Translations under genes and position numbers: made by a program
Shown here: positions 17,275 to 27,802 of the stretch, piece after piece
Numbering within the stretch: position 1 is the first letter of the stretch
Layout: every line of letters starts with the position of its first letter
The notes under the pieces: generated by a model
What the model was told of the DNA's origin: nothing
The model's database searches: none
What the model saw: only the letters and a program-made list of their open reading frames with translations
Origin: Peptoniphilus genitalis
GTDB lineage: Bacteria; Bacillota; Clostridia; Tissierellales; Peptoniphilaceae
Direction of reading: 5' to 3'
DNA length: 64,000 nucleotides
Assembly: GCF_023614525.1 (NCBI RefSeq)
Contig: NZ_CP097885.1
Location: forward strand, 1 to 64,000

Positions 17275-17883
17275 TTACTCAACACCTAAGTAGTCATCGA
17301 GAGTGAAATTAATTATTTCAAACTCAAAACCACGACCTTGAAGATAATTCTTTGCTGAATTAATTATTTTTGGATCAGTCTCATCTTTTGATATACGTTT
17401 TTCTATTAATTCAAGGGCATTCGTATACTCTAACTCGTAGTCATAATCTTCCATAACTTTTTCTATTATTTTCTTATCAATACCCTTTGACATTAACATG
17501 TATCTTGTCTTAATCTTCCCGTATTTTTTTATATTTAAGGCATCACTAAGATATCTTCTTGCATAGTCCTCATCATTTAAGTAATTTTTTTCTTCAAGAA
17601 TAGGCAAGACGAGATCAATTATGTCTCTTTGAATTTTATTTTTATATAAATAATCAATTAGTTGCTGTTTTGTCTTGTTCCTTTGTAAAAACTTGTAAGA
17701 CAAGAGGAGGGCTTCAGACTTCTCATCTTCAAACTTTAGGTTCTCAACAAACTCTTCTTCAACTTCTTGCCCCTTATAAAGTCCAAAGTTCACAAGTGTG
17801 TCTTCAGAAATTTTTATTTCCTCTCCATTATCAAAGCTAACATGAAACTTTTTCTTTTCAAAACTTATATTAGAAATAATCAT
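17275..17883 (-). CDS. recX: Regulatory protein RecX
   Basis: Modulates RecA filaments. An N-terminal beta segment of about 60 residues is followed by three-helix repeats typical of RecX: ALLLSYKFLQRNKTKQQLIDYL, YLNDEDYARRYLSDALNIKKYG and KGIDKKIIEKVMED. 202 residues fits the Firmicutes form. The minus-strand operon with the GIY-YIG gene stands next to nurA-herA, but recA itself is about 38 kb away. Upstream, TTGGGG-17-TAAAAT on the minus strand is a weak promoter candidate. Confidence 0.88.
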   Translation of the reverse strand: MIISNISFEKKKFHVSFDNGEEIKISEDTLVNFGLYKGQEVEEEFVENLKFEDEKSEALLLSYKFLQRNKTKQQLIDYLYKNKIQRDIIDLVLPILEEKNYLNDEDYARRYLSDALNIKKYGKIKTRYMLMSKGIDKKIIEKVMEDYDYELEYTNALELIEKRISKDETDPKIINSAKNYLQGRGFEFEIINFTLDDYLGVE

Positions 17884-17948
17884 TTTATCACCGACTTTAT
17901 TTTATCATAAATCACAAGTTTCCCCAATTCATCTTATTTAACAAAATA

Positions 17949-17978
17949 TTGGAAAATTACAAGTAAAAAGTATATAAT
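17949..17978 (+). promoter_or_regulatory. Promoter of the FHA-FtsW-PBP operon
   Basis: TTGGAA (17949-17954), an 18-base spacer and TATAAT (17973-17978), 31 bases before the FHA gene start. Confidence 0.6.
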
Positions 17979-18008
17979 TAGATAGAGTTTAAGACTGAGA
18001 GGTGTAAA

Positions 18009-18449
18009 ATGTTTGAGTTAATCTCGCAAGTATTGAGGTATGTGTTCATAATCTTAATCTATCTATTTATTTTTAGTATTTTAAGACTAATGTATCTCGA
18101 TGTTAAGAGCATGACAAGTGGGGGAGGCTCCCTCGATGAGGCTTATCTAAAAGTCGTAAATAGACTTGATTCCTTGAACTTTAAAATGCAGGAGTACTAT
18201 GTCATTGAAGGTGACATAAGTCTTGGCAGGAGTTCAAGAAATGATGTTGTTATAAAAGATAAATTCGTAAGTAAAAATCATTTACTAATCCGTGAAAAGA
18301 ATCAAAGGTATTATTTAGAAGACTTGGGTTCTGCCAATGGAACTTTTTTAAATGGTGTAAAAATTGATCCTAATGAGCTAATTGAACTTCAAAACAATGA
18401 CAAAATTGGAGTTGGCTTCATTCAATTTATTTTTGTAGATAAAAGGTGA
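18009..18449 (+). CDS. Membrane-anchored FHA-domain protein
   Basis: One N-terminal transmembrane helix (about 8-28), a short linker, then a forkhead-associated domain (about 65-143) with LGRSSRNDVVI, VSKNHLLI and LGSANGTFLNG, the phosphothreonine-binding core (Gly, Arg, Ser, His, Asn). It stands directly before an FtsW/RodA gene and a PBP gene, as FHA proteins do in actinobacterial and clostridial cell-wall clusters, suggesting it links Ser/Thr kinase signals to wall synthesis. No kinase gene is in the window. Confidence 0.88.
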   Translation: MFELISQVLRYVFIILIYLFIFSILRLMYLDVKSMTSGGGSLDEAYLKVVNRLDSLNFKMQEYYVIEGDISLGRSSRNDVVIKDKFVSKNHLLIREKNQRYYLEDLGSANGTFLNGVKIDPNELIELQNNDKIGVGFIQFIFVDKR

Positions 18450-18453
18450 AATT

Positions 18454-19719
18454 GTGTTAGATAAAATTTTTAAACAGAGAAAACCTAGAAACCTACTATT
18501 AATTTTTGAAATTTTAAGTATCTTATTACTATTTACTTTTAATAACAATAATATTGATAGGTACATAGTAATTTTATTTTTAGGACTAATTTTAATTGTT
18601 TATATTTCAAATTTAGTCCTCGGTAAAGTTTCTTCTGGGGATAATTATATATTTTTAATAGTCTCCATGCTTTTGAGTCTTGGGATAATAACCATATATA
18701 GGTTGTCGCCAAAGCTTGGACTAAGACAGTTAATATGGGTATTAGCAGGTATTTTAGTTTTTTATTTGACTTATTTTATAATAAGGGCAATGAGAAGACT
18801 AGAGTACATGACAGGTCTTTATTTAGGACTTTCTATTTTATTTTTCTTATTAACAATAATTCTCGCTCCATCTAAGTACGGAGCTAAAAACTGGATAGAA
18901 ATTTCTGAAGGTATAACAATTCAGTTATCCGAATTCACAAAAATTTTAGTTATATTTTTAATAGCTTCTTTTTATACAACTTTCCAAACGAGATTAAAAA
19001 AATTAAATTATAAATATACTTCATATTACTTAATGGGAGTAATATATATTTTTGTGGGATTTTTGTTTATACAAAGAGATTTAGGTACTGCTGCAATTTT
19101 TATTGCTATCTACACTCTTATCCAGTATATATATGACGAGGATAGGGTGTCTATTCTTGTTAATGTTGGGTTAATGGTCATAGGATCCGTTGCAGGATAC
19201 TTTTTATTCTCACATGTTAGGAACAGGGTGGACATTTGGTTAAACCCTTGGACTGCGGATAAGGTTGTTAACTCTGCAAGGCAAATTGTTCAATCTCTAT
19301 TTGGAATAGGAGAGGGGGGCTTTATAGGTCAAGGTATTGGCTTGGGCTATCCAAAGCAAATTGCCTTTGCCTATTCAGATGTAATTTTCTCAGCTATTTG
19401 TGAAGAGATGGGAGTCTTAACTGGAATTGGAATAATAATGCTCTATATGCTTCTAGTTTATAGGGCCATTAAGATTGCTCTTAATCAAGAATATTTATTT
19501 TACAGAATTCTTGCCTTATCAGTAGCAATTCTTTTCACTGTACAAGCCTTCTTAAATATTGGTGGTGTAATAAAGCTTATTCCAATGACTGGTTTAACTT
19601 TACCTTTTATATCATATGGAGGTAGTTCTTTGATATCAAGTTTTGTTGCACTGGGAATTTTACAAGTGACAAGCGAAGATTTATCATATAAATACGAAAA
19701 AGGAGTAGACAATGAATAG
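18454..19719 (+). CDS. FtsW/RodA/SpoVE-family peptidoglycan glycosyltransferase
   Basis: A SEDS-family membrane protein with about ten helices in 421 residues. Family motifs: SPSKYGAKNWIEI-like loop (APSKYGAKNWIEI), IQRDLGTAAIFI, GEGGFIGQGIGLG, FSAICEEMG and TLPFISYGGSSLISSFVALG. It polymerises lipid II glycan strands together with a class B PBP, encoded next with an 8-base overlap. The start is GTG with GGTGAA upstream. Whether it acts in division or elongation cannot be told from sequence, so no symbol is given. Confidence 0.92.
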   Translation: MLDKIFKQRKPRNLLLIFEILSILLLFTFNNNNIDRYIVILFLGLILIVYISNLVLGKVSSGDNYIFLIVSMLLSLGIITIYRLSPKLGLRQLIWVLAGILVFYLTYFIIRAMRRLEYMTGLYLGLSILFFLLTIILAPSKYGAKNWIEISEGITIQLSEFTKILVIFLIASFYTTFQTRLKKLNYKYTSYYLMGVIYIFVGFLFIQRDLGTAAIFIAIYTLIQYIYDEDRVSILVNVGLMVIGSVAGYFLFSHVRNRVDIWLNPWTADKVVNSARQIVQSLFGIGEGGFIGQGIGLGYPKQIAFAYSDVIFSAICEEMGVLTGIGIIMLYMLLVYRAIKIALNQEYLFYRILALSVAILFTVQAFLNIGGVIKLIPMTGLTLPFISYGGSSLISSFVALGILQVTSEDLSYKYEKGVDNE

Positions 19720-21154
19720 TAAAGATAATAAGAGAATTTTAGTCTTACTTGTATTTTTAATGTTTTTATTAGTTGCTCCGATTATATATTTAACTTATTT
19801 TACTGTATTCAAGGCAGAAGATATTGTAAAGCACCCTGCTAATAGAAGAAGTGAATTAAGGGAAAATTCAGTTAAGAGAGGAACTTTCTATGATAGAAAT
19901 CACGAAGTTTTAGCCTATTCCAATGGAGAAAAATATAATTATCACAGAATTTACAATCAACCAATAATTTATTCTCACATAATAGGTTATTCAGATAAGA
20001 TAGTTGACAAGTATGGACTTGAAAAGGAATTAAACGATTACTTAGTTGGCAAGGAAGGCTCTAAAATTTTAAAAACCTTTAAGTCAATTATAAATAAAAA
20101 TTACGATCCATACACTGGAGATGATATTACTCTTACAACAGACACAGCCTTGCAAGAAAAAACTAGGTCGGTTTTATCTGCTAATTCAGATAAGGGTTCT
20201 GTTGTAATAATGAATCCAAAGACAGGCGAAGTTCTTTCAATGGTATCTCTACCGGACTTCAATTCTCAAAATATTGCTCAGGACATGCAAAAAATTAATG
20301 AAGCCAATAATGGAGCTCTCTTTAATAGTGCTACAAAGGGTAAATTTGCGCCTGGTTCAGTTTATAAAATTGTTACTACAACTGCTATTCTTGAGTCAGG
20401 AATTTCTCAAAAATATACTGATGAGGGAATGGAAAAGATAGATAATGGTAGAGAGTTTAAGAATGCTGGGAATAAAATCTATGGTAGGGTGGACCTTAAA
20501 AGGGCTTTTACAAATTCCCTTAACACTTATTTCGTAAGAAAATCTGTTGATATGGGAATTGACATAATGGGCCAAGTTTCTGAAAAGTATATGATTAACA
20601 AAAAAGTAAATTTTGAACTTCCTTTAGAAACTTCTACTTGGACTTTTAAGAGAAATGGATTTGACAGAACTGCACTTGCTGCAGGTGGAATAGGCCACGA
20701 TACTATACTAGTAACACCTCTTGAAATGTGTATGATTGCATCTACTATTGCAAATGATGGCGTTATGATGCAACCACACCTTGTAAAGAAAATTGATTCA
20801 TCTGATGGCAAGAATGTATTGAGAAATACGCCGACAGTTTTAAGTGAAGTTACATCAAAAGAAAATGCTGACCAAATTACAAAATACATGGTCAATGTTG
20901 TAAATAATGGTACTGGTACAGAAGCTTATGTTTCAGGCCTAAAGGTAGCTGGTAAAACAGGTACTGCACAACTAGACCTTAAAGAAGGAACTAATAATGC
21001 TTGGTTTGTTGGTTTTGCACCAGCAGATGATCCACAAGTTGCAATATCAGTAGTTATACCTAATGTAAAAGATTACGGCTCTCAAGCAGCTGCTCCTATT
21101 GCTGGAGAACTTTTAAAGTACGCTATTAATAATTTACAACTTGAAGAAGAGTGA
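19712..21154 (+). CDS. Class B penicillin-binding protein (PbpA/PBP2-like)
   Basis: A transmembrane helix at about 10-30, a short dimerisation or pedestal domain (about 35-140), then a transpeptidase domain with SVYK (Ser216), SLN (Ser269) and KTGTAQ (Lys415). 480 residues resembles the compact PbpA of actinobacteria and clostridia. It cross-links peptidoglycan outside the membrane, working with the preceding SEDS polymerase. AGGAG lies 7 bases before the ATG. Confidence 0.92.
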   Translation: MNSKDNKRILVLLVFLMFLLVAPIIYLTYFTVFKAEDIVKHPANRRSELRENSVKRGTFYDRNHEVLAYSNGEKYNYHRIYNQPIIYSHIIGYSDKIVDKYGLEKELNDYLVGKEGSKILKTFKSIINKNYDPYTGDDITLTTDTALQEKTRSVLSANSDKGSVVIMNPKTGEVLSMVSLPDFNSQNIAQDMQKINEANNGALFNSATKGKFAPGSVYKIVTTTAILESGISQKYTDEGMEKIDNGREFKNAGNKIYGRVDLKRAFTNSLNTYFVRKSVDMGIDIMGQVSEKYMINKKVNFELPLETSTWTFKRNGFDRTALAAGGIGHDTILVTPLEMCMIASTIANDGVMMQPHLVKKIDSSDGKNVLRNTPTVLSEVTSKENADQITKYMVNVVNNGTGTEAYVSGLKVAGKTGTAQLDLKEGTNNAWFVGFAPADDPQVAISVVIPNVKDYGSQAAAPIAGELLKYAINNLQLEEE

Positions 21155-21158
21155 TTTT

Positions 21159-21860
21159 GTGTATAAGGAAAAATTTGTTACGGCTATAGTTGCAGCAGCA
21201 GGTATGGGTAAAAGAATGAAAATGGGAATTAACAAGCAGTTTTTAACAATTGATGGCATTCCAATTCTTGCTCATACCATTAAAAAAATTGAAAAATCCA
21301 AATACCTTGACTTTTTAATCCTCATTGTAAAAGAAAGCGACATGAAATATGTAGATGATATTATTGAAAAATATAAAATTAATATGGACTACAAAATTGT
21401 TTATGGGGGCAAGGAGAGGCAAGACTCCATTAACAATGGACTATTAAATATGCCCTATGAAACAGATATCGTCTTAACCCACGATGGAGCTAGGCCTTTT
21501 GTTTCTGTTGATAAAATTGACGAAGCTATTGAGAATGTAATGGATACTGGTGCTTGCGTTCTTGCAAATCCTGTTAAAGATACTATAAAAGTATCTACTG
21601 ATGGAGAAACAGTTGATTATACTCCAAACAGAGATAGGCTTTGGCAGGTGCAAACTCCACAAGTCTTTAAAAAAGATATAATAATGAAGGCCTACAATCA
21701 AGCTTATTCAGAAGGATATTACGGTACTGATGACTGTTCCTTAGTTGAAAAGACAGGAGTTAAAGTTAAACTCATTTACAACTCCTATGACAACATAAAA
21801 ATTACAACAAGAGAGGATTTATCTATAGCACAGATACTTGTGAAGAAGGTGAAAATATGA
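21159..21860 (+). CDS. ispD: 2-C-methyl-D-erythritol 4-phosphate cytidylyltransferase
   Basis: MEP-pathway enzyme forming CDP-methylerythritol. Motifs: [20 protein letters not shown] (nucleotide binding), [18 protein letters not shown] and [12 protein letters not shown] prefer the GTG at 21159 (233 residues); an in-frame TTG at 21141 inside the PBP gene would add six residues. It overlaps ispF by four bases (ATGA). Confidence 0.92.
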   Translation: MYKEKFVTAIVAAAGMGKRMKMGINKQFLTIDGIPILAHTIKKIEKSKYLDFLILIVKESDMKYVDDIIEKYKINMDYKIVYGGKERQDSINNGLLNMPYETDIVLTHDGARPFVSVDKIDEAIENVMDTGACVLANPVKDTIKVSTDGETVDYTPNRDRLWQVQTPQVFKKDIIMKAYNQAYSEGYYGTDDCSLVEKTGVKVKLIYNSYDNIKITTREDLSIAQILVKKVKI

Positions 21861-22333
21861 GAATTGGAATTGGTTATGATGTTCATAAACTAGTTGAAGA
21901 TAGAAAACTTATAATTGGTGGTATTGAGTTAGAATATGACAAGGGACTTCTAGGTCATTCTGATGCAGACGTACTTATTCACGCAATAATGGATGCCATT
22001 TTAGGGGCTCTTGCTCTAAGAGACATTGGATATCACTTCCCAGATAATGACAATGAATATAAGGATATTGATTCAAAAGTTTTATTAAAAAGAGTTTATG
22101 AAATAATGAAATCAAAAAATTATAGAATTGGAAATATTGATTCTGTTGTTGCCTGTCAGGCACCAAAGCTTGCAAATCATATTGACTACATGAGAAAGAC
22201 AATAGCTGATATATTAAAAACAGATATAGAAAATATTTCTATAAAAGCAACTACCACAGAAAAACTTGGCTTTGTTGGAAGAGGAGAAGGAATCTCTTCC
22301 CAAGCTGTTGTATTACTTGAAAGGGATGATTAA
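21857..22333 (+). CDS. ispF: 2-C-methyl-D-erythritol 2,4-cyclodiphosphate synthase
   Basis: Follows IspD in the MEP pathway. The sequence [42 protein letters not shown] and [16 protein letters not shown] carries the metal ligands and active-site loop; 158 residues is typical. IspE is not in this window; ispG is at 34 kb. Confidence 0.97.
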   Translation: MRIGIGYDVHKLVEDRKLIIGGIELEYDKGLLGHSDADVLIHAIMDAILGALALRDIGYHFPDNDNEYKDIDSKVLLKRVYEIMKSKNYRIGNIDSVVACQAPKLANHIDYMRKTIADILKTDIENISIKATTTEKLGFVGRGEGISSQAVVLLERDD

Positions 22334-22338
22334 ATAAA

Positions 22339-22992
22339 ATGAAGTTTTTTATCGATACTGCTAATATTGAGGAAATTAAAGAAATCAACTCCTGGGGAGT
22401 CCTGTCAGGAGTCACAACAAACCCTAGCCTAATAGCAAAAAATGGGGGAGTTTTTGAAGATGTAATTGAGGAAATAACTGAAATCGTAGATGGCGATATA
22501 TCTGCAGAAGTTATTTCTACAGACTTAGATGGAATGCTTAAGGAAGCAAGAGAACTTGCAAAGATATCAAAAAATATTGTTATAAAGATTCCTATGATTG
22601 AAGAAGGACTTAAAGCTGTAAGCATTCTTAGTAAGGAAGGTATAAGGACTAATGTCACTCTAATATTTTCAGTTTCACAAGCCCTTCTTGCAGCAAATGC
22701 TGGAGCAACTTATATAAGTCCTTTTATGGGAAGACTTGATGACATTGGAGAGTCTGGTTTAGACCTTGTAGCAGACATTGCTTATATTTTTAAAGAATAT
22801 GGATATGAAACTCAAATTATTGCAGCAAGTATTAGACATATTAATCATGTAGAAGATGTAGCAAAAACTGGTGCTGACATAGGTACTATTCCTTATAAAA
22901 TATTTAAGGAAATGATTAAGCATGAGTTAACAGATAAGGGTTTAAAAAAATTCTTAGAAGATTTTAAAGATGTAAAGACAAAGGAGAAGTAA
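22339..22992 (+). CDS. fsa: Transaldolase-like fructose-6-phosphate aldolase
   Basis: Small (217 residue) class I aldolase of the TalC/Fsa family: [30 protein letters not shown] (Schiff-base Lys in the IKIPM strand) and [10 protein letters not shown]. Whether it acts as transaldolase or as F6P aldolase cannot be decided from sequence. It lies 1 base before glpX, so a joint role in sugar-phosphate interconversion is likely. Confidence 0.9.
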   Translation: MKFFIDTANIEEIKEINSWGVLSGVTTNPSLIAKNGGVFEDVIEEITEIVDGDISAEVISTDLDGMLKEARELAKISKNIVIKIPMIEEGLKAVSILSKEGIRTNVTLIFSVSQALLAANAGATYISPFMGRLDDIGESGLDLVADIAYIFKEYGYETQIIAASIRHINHVEDVAKTGADIGTIPYKIFKEMIKHELTDKGLKKFLEDFKDVKTKEK

Positions 22993-22993
22993 G

Positions 22994-23959
22994 ATGGACA
23001 GAAATTTAGCATTAAACTTAGCAAGGGTAACAGAAGCAGCAGCACTTTCAGCTGGTAAATGGCTTGGAAAAGGCGATAAAAATGCAGCAGATGGAGCTGC
23101 AGTAGATGCAATGAGAAGAATGTTTGACACAGTTGACATTGACGGAACTGTAGTTATTGGTGAAGGTGAAATTGACGAAGCTCCTATGCTTTATATTGGA
23201 GAAAAAATTGGTACAAGAGAAGGGGAAGACCAAGTTGATATTGCCGTAGACCCAATCGATGGTACAAATTCCATAGCAAATGGAACTGATAATTCCATAG
23301 CAGTTCTAGCAGTTGCACCTAAGGGATGCCTTTTAAATGCACCAGATATTTATATGGACAAAATTGCCTGCGGTCCTAAAGCCAAAGGAGCAATTAAACT
23401 TGATGATTCTCCATCTGAAAATGTTAAAAGAGTAGCTAAGGCACTTAACAAAAATATTGAAGAAATAACAGTCGCCGTTCTTGATAGACCAAGACACGAA
23501 GAAATTATAAAAGAAATCATTGCTGTTGGAGCAAGAGTAAAAAAAGTTTCTGACGGAGATATTGTAACTGCTATTGAAACTTGTTACGAAGATTCAGGTA
23601 TTGATTTAGTAATTGGTAGAGGCGGAGCACCAGAAGGCGTTATAGCAGCAGCAGCACTAAAGTGTCTTGGCGGTGACTTCCAAGGAAGACTACATCCAAC
23701 TGATGAAAAACAAGAAGCTAGGTGTAGAGATCTTCATTCAGATTTAAAGAAAATTTATTCTATTGATGACCTTGTAAAGGGTAATGAAGTTATCTTTTCA
23801 GTAACAGGTATCACTTCAGGAGAAATTCTTGACGGAGTAAAATACTATGGTGACAATAAGGCTAAGACAGATACTCTTGTATTAAGACTTCCAAGTGGAA
23901 CTCAAAGATTTATAAAATCTGTTCACTCTCTTGATTTAAAACCAGATTATGCTAAATAA
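22994..23959 (+). CDS. glpX: Fructose-1,6-bisphosphatase, class II
   Basis: GlpX-type phosphatase of gluconeogenesis: [27 protein letters not shown] (Li-sensitive phosphatase motif), [20 protein letters not shown]. 321 residues is full length. AAGGAG is the RBS. In Firmicutes the trio fsa-glpX-rho is a known neighbourhood. Confidence 0.96.
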   Translation: MDRNLALNLARVTEAAALSAGKWLGKGDKNAADGAAVDAMRRMFDTVDIDGTVVIGEGEIDEAPMLYIGEKIGTREGEDQVDIAVDPIDGTNSIANGTDNSIAVLAVAPKGCLLNAPDIYMDKIACGPKAKGAIKLDDSPSENVKRVAKALNKNIEEITVAVLDRPRHEEIIKEIIAVGARVKKVSDGDIVTAIETCYEDSGIDLVIGRGGAPEGVIAAAALKCLGGDFQGRLHPTDEKQEARCRDLHSDLKKIYSIDDLVKGNEVIFSVTGITSGEILDGVKYYGDNKAKTDTLVLRLPSGTQRFIKSVHSLDLKPDYAK

Positions 23960-23967
23960 TTCTTGTC

Positions 23968-25392
23968 ATGACTAATAATAATGAATTGAATAACAAATCA
24001 ATTGAAGACTTGAGAAAAATTTCTTCTTCTCTAGGACTTAAAGATTCAGAAAATTATAATATTGAAGAATTAAAACACTTTATAGAGAAGGGTAAGCTTC
24101 CAAATATGTCACTAAGCGATGAAGACTTAAATAAACTTAAAGTTTCAGAGCTTAGAGACCTAGCTAAAGAATGTGGAATTGAAAAATATTACTCTTTAAA
24201 AAAAGATGAACTTATAGAAGTTATAAGGGAAAAAAGAGAATCTAAGAAAATTGAGGAGTTGGATTTATCCGATAACGCTGCAAAAACACTAAAAAATCTT
24301 GATGATAAAGACTATGTAAAGGGAATTCTAGAGCTTCACCAAGATGGATATGGTTTTTTAAGAAGGGTAAACTACCTACCTAGTGAAGATGATATCTATG
24401 TATCTCCATCACAAATAAGGAAGTTTAGACTTAGAAATGGGGATGAAGTTCTTGGAGTGAAATCTCCACCAAAAGATGGGGAAAACTTTAACGCTCTCTT
24501 ATATATCAAGTCAGTAAATGGACTTCATCCATCAAAAATTATTAATAGACCATTTTTTGATAATTTGACACCAATCTATCCTAAAAAGAAACTAGATTTA
24601 GAAACGGAAGATACTGCTATGAGGGTTATTGACCTCTTAGCACCAGTGGGCCTTGGTCAAAGAGGACTTATTGTATCACAACCAAAGTCTGGTAAAACAA
24701 CTCTACTAAAGAAGATTTCTAAATCTATAAACAGCAACTATCCAAATCTTCATCTTATAGTATTGCTAGTTGATGAAAGGCCTGAAGAAGTTACAGATAT
24801 GAAGAGATCTGTTAAAGGAGAAGTTGTCTATTCAACCTTTGATGAAAACCCCAAAAATCATACTAGGGTGGCAGAGATGGTGATTGATAGGGCTAAGAGA
24901 TTAGTAGAGAACAAGGAAGATGTTGTAATTTTACTTGACTCCCTAACGAGATTATCAAGAGCTTATAACTTAATCACCCCTGCAAGTGGAAAAACTTTAT
25001 CAGGAGGACTTGATCCCTTATCACTTCATAAACCAAAAAGATTTTTTGGAACTGCAAGAAATATAGAAGAGGGTGGAAGTCTTACTATACTAGCTACAGC
25101 TTTAGTTGATACTGGTTCTAGGATGGACGATGTAATCTTTGAAGAATTTAAGGGCACAGGAAATATGGAGCTTCATCTTAATAGAAGCTTATCTGAAAAA
25201 AGAATATTTCCCGCAATTGATATTTTAAAGTCAGGAACTAGAAAAGAAGAACTCCTATTGAATAAAGATGAGTTAGAATTTAACTACGATTTACGAAATA
25301 AATTATGTCAAGAAAATATAGAGGAAGTAACTGAAAAGTTTTTAGATAAACTTTCAAAAACAAAAAGCAATAAAGAATTTTTGAATAAGTAA
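23968..25392 (+). CDS. rho: Transcription termination factor Rho
   Basis: Hexameric RNA helicase. The N terminus holds two SAP-like helical segments ([16 protein letters not shown] and [15 protein letters not shown]), then the RNA-binding cold-shock-like domain ([15 protein letters not shown]), then the ATPase with Walker [28 protein letters not shown] and [12 protein letters not shown]. The doubled SAP-like region makes it longer (474 residues) than E. coli Rho. No strong RBS is seen before the ATG. Confidence 0.96.
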   Translation: MTNNNELNNKSIEDLRKISSSLGLKDSENYNIEELKHFIEKGKLPNMSLSDEDLNKLKVSELRDLAKECGIEKYYSLKKDELIEVIREKRESKKIEELDLSDNAAKTLKNLDDKDYVKGILELHQDGYGFLRRVNYLPSEDDIYVSPSQIRKFRLRNGDEVLGVKSPPKDGENFNALLYIKSVNGLHPSKIINRPFFDNLTPIYPKKKLDLETEDTAMRVIDLLAPVGLGQRGLIVSQPKSGKTTLLKKISKSINSNYPNLHLIVLLVDERPEEVTDMKRSVKGEVVYSTFDENPKNHTRVAEMVIDRAKRLVENKEDVVILLDSLTRLSRAYNLITPASGKTLSGGLDPLSLHKPKRFFGTARNIEEGGSLTILATALVDTGSRMDDVIFEEFKGTGNMELHLNRSLSEKRIFPAIDILKSGTRKEELLLNKDELEFNYDLRNKLCQENIEEVTEKFLDKLSKTKSNKEFLNK

Positions 25393-25421
25393 TCTTAAAT
25401 GAGAATTTATTTGTTAAAATC

Positions 25422-25450
25422 TTGATAAATCAATTGGAATATTGTATAAT
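25422..25450 (+). promoter_or_regulatory. Upstream promoter of rpmE
   Basis: TTGATA (25422-25427) and TATAAT (25445-25450), 17-base spacer. Confidence 0.65.
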
Positions 25451-25470
25451 AATTAAGCAAATAGTTGTGT

Positions 25471-25499
25471 TTGCACTAGAGTGAAAAATGTGTTATAAT
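25471..25499 (+). promoter_or_regulatory. Downstream promoter of rpmE
   Basis: TTGCAC (25471-25476), 17-base spacer, TATAAT (25494-25499) with an extended TGt just before it. Confidence 0.75.
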
Positions 25500-25540
25500 A
25501 TTAAAATTGAGTTATAAAATAAGTTTAAGGGGGCTAAACA

Positions 25541-25744
25541 ATGAAAAAAGGAATTCATCCAGATTATAAAGAAGCTACAGTAACTTGTGCTTGTGGCAAT
25601 ACTTTTAAAACAGGATCCGTTAAAGAAGATTTAAAAGTTGAAATTTGTTCAGCTTGTCATCCTTTCTTTACAGGAAAGCAAAAACTCTCTGATCACGGCG
25701 GAAGAATTGAAAAATTCAATAGCAGATACAAGAGAAATAAATGA
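25541..25744 (+). CDS. rpmE: 50S ribosomal protein L31
   Basis: 67-residue L31 of the zinc-binding (C+) type: Cys in CACGN and [12 protein letters not shown] form the metal site. AAGGGGG RBS. Two tandem promoters upstream and a terminator downstream make it an independent unit between rho and prmC. Confidence 0.97.
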   Translation: MKKGIHPDYKEATVTCACGNTFKTGSVKEDLKVEICSACHPFFTGKQKLSDHGGRIEKFNSRYKRNK

Positions 25745-25749
25745 CAATG

Positions 25750-25773
25750 AGGTTAGCATAGCTAACCTTTTTT
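25750..25773 (+). terminator. Intrinsic terminator of rpmE
   Basis: AGGTTAGC-ata-GCTAACCT with a run of Ts, immediately after the rpmE stop. Confidence 0.85.
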
Positions 25774-25786
25774 ATTACTTAAATTT

Positions 25787-26617
25787 ATGAAAATTAAAGA
25801 AGCCTTAATAGAAGGCAGAGATTATTTAAAAGATTTAGAATACACTGATCCAATTTATGAAACTAGAAGAATTTTAAGCGATTTATTAAATAAGGACTTA
25901 TCCTATTTAGTATCTCATGACGAAGACTTATTAGATTCAAAGATAGAAAATAAATATTTTGAAATTTTAGAAAAAAGACAAAAAGGAATTCCACTTCAAT
26001 ATATCTTAGGTGAGGAAGATTTTTATGGAAGAACTTTTAAGGTCATAGAAGGTGTTTTAATACCAAGACAGGATACAGAGATATCAGTAGAAAAAATCTT
26101 GAATATAATAGAAAACAATCAAATAAATAATATGTTGGAAATTGGTTGTGGTACTGGTATAGTAAGCATTAGTGTTGATCTTGAAAGTTCAGTTGATGTT
26201 ACAGCTGTTGATATAAGCGAAAAAGCAATGGAGAACACTAGAATTAATAAAAAAGAATTAAACTCAAAAATAAAAATAATAAATAGTGATTTATTTTCTA
26301 ATATCAATGAAAAGTTTGATTTAATCTATTCAAATCCTCCTTATATAAAGTCATGTGAGATAGAAAATCTACAAGTTGAAGTAAGAGATTACGAACCAAG
26401 ACTTGCTCTTGATGGCGGGGAGGATGGACTATTCTTTTATAGAAATATAATAAAGTCATCTCCTGAGTTTTTGAATCATAAGGGTTTTTTGGTATTTGAA
26501 ATAGGACACGATGAGGCAGAAGATATTTGTAATTTGATGAAAGATAAGTTTGAGGTTGAAGTTTATAAAGACTTAAATAACTTAGATAGAGTAGTAGTTG
26601 GACAGTTAAAAATGTAG
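25787..26617 (+). CDS. prmC: Peptide chain release factor N5-glutamine methyltransferase
   Basis: Methylates the Gln of the GGQ motif in RF1 and RF2. It has an N-terminal helical domain, then a SAM domain with [13 protein letters not shown] and the NPPY catalytic motif (YSNPPYIKS). It directly precedes its substrate gene prfA. The RBS is weak. Confidence 0.95.
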   Translation: MKIKEALIEGRDYLKDLEYTDPIYETRRILSDLLNKDLSYLVSHDEDLLDSKIENKYFEILEKRQKGIPLQYILGEEDFYGRTFKVIEGVLIPRQDTEISVEKILNIIENNQINNMLEIGCGTGIVSISVDLESSVDVTAVDISEKAMENTRINKKELNSKIKIINSDLFSNINEKFDLIYSNPPYIKSCEIENLQVEVRDYEPRLALDGGEDGLFFYRNIIKSSPEFLNHKGFLVFEIGHDEAEDICNLMKDKFEVEVYKDLNNLDRVVVGQLKM

Positions 26618-26625
26618 GGGTAATT

Positions 26626-27693
26626 ATGTACGAAAAACTTTCGGTTTTTGAAGATAAATTAATAGAATTAGAAAAAGATCTTAGTAGTGTTGAAGTTATA
26701 AATGACTCTAAGCTTTATCAACAAAAAGCAATTGAACATGCTGAGATTGAACCAATTGTAACAAAGTATAGAGCTTATAAGGAAACTTTAAATTCACTAA
26801 ATGAAAATAAAGAATTAATAAAAGAAAAATTAGATGATGATTTTAAAGATTTAGTTAGGGAAGAAATTAACGAAGCTACTAAAAAAGTTGAAGAACTTGA
26901 AAACGAGTTAAAAATTCTTTTGATTCCTAAGGATAAAAATGACAGCAAGAACGTAATGGTAGAAATTAGAGCTGGTGCAGGTGGAGATGAAGCTGCATTA
27001 TTTGCTGGCGTTCTTTATAGGCAATATGTTAGATATGCAGAAAGATCTGGATTTAGGGTTGAAACAATATCATCAAATGAAATAGGCATTGGTGGCTACA
27101 AGGAAATTGTCTTCATGATAATTGGAAATGGAGCATACTCAAGACTTAAGTATGAATCTGGAGTTCACAGAGTTCAAAGAGTCCCTGAGACTGAAAGTGG
27201 GGGAAGAATTCACACATCTACTGCTACAGTTGCTGTGCTTCCTGAAGCTGAAGATGTTGATATAGAAATTGATCCAACTCAAATAAAGTTTGATGTATTC
27301 CGTGCATCTGGAAATGGTGGACAATGTGTTAATACTACAGACTCTGCAGTTAGACTTACTCATATTCCAACGGGAATAGTTATTTCATGCCAAGATGAAA
27401 AATCCCAACTAAGAAACAAGGAAAAAGCTATGAAGCTTTTAAGATCTAAACTTTATGATTTAAAGCTTCAAGAACAAAGTGAAAAAGAATCCATGGAAAG
27501 ATCTTCACAAATAGGAACTGGAGATAGGTCTGAAAGAATAAGAACTTATAACTATCCTCAAGGAAGGGTAACTGATCACAGAATAAACTTAACATCTCAC
27601 AGGATTGATGCTATTAATGATGGAGATCTTGATGAAATAATTGATGCCCTCATAACTTATGACCAAACACAAAAAATTGAAAAGATTTCCTAA
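26626..27693 (+). CDS. prfA: Peptide chain release factor 1
   Basis: Recognises UAA and UAG. The PxT-type anticodon mimic appears as RVPETES; the peptidyl-hydrolysis motif is [18 protein letters not shown] (GGQ). 355 residues is full length. In most RF1 proteins the motif surroundings read GAGGQHVN; the Asn and Cys here are mild variations. Coupled to prmC with GGGGTAATT before the ATG. Confidence 0.96.
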   Translation: MYEKLSVFEDKLIELEKDLSSVEVINDSKLYQQKAIEHAEIEPIVTKYRAYKETLNSLNENKELIKEKLDDDFKDLVREEINEATKKVEELENELKILLIPKDKNDSKNVMVEIRAGAGGDEAALFAGVLYRQYVRYAERSGFRVETISSNEIGIGGYKEIVFMIIGNGAYSRLKYESGVHRVQRVPETESGGRIHTSTATVAVLPEAEDVDIEIDPTQIKFDVFRASGNGGQCVNTTDSAVRLTHIPTGIVISCQDEKSQLRNKEKAMKLLRSKLYDLKLQEQSEKESMERSSQIGTGDRSERIRTYNYPQGRVTDHRINLTSHRIDAINDGDLDEIIDALITYDQTQKIEKIS

Positions 27694-27731
27694 AATTAAA
27701 ATATTTAATTAGTATATTTTTAATGCTTCAT

Positions 27732-27760
27732 TTGATTTTTCATTAATATTATTCTATAAT
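27732..27760 (+). promoter_or_regulatory. Promoter of the rubrerythrin gene
   Basis: TTGATT (27732-27737), 17-base spacer, TATAAT (27755-27760). Confidence 0.78.
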
Positions 27761-27802
27761 GATTGTGGTAGTTTTATTATTAAATATTATGGGGGTAATA
27801 TT

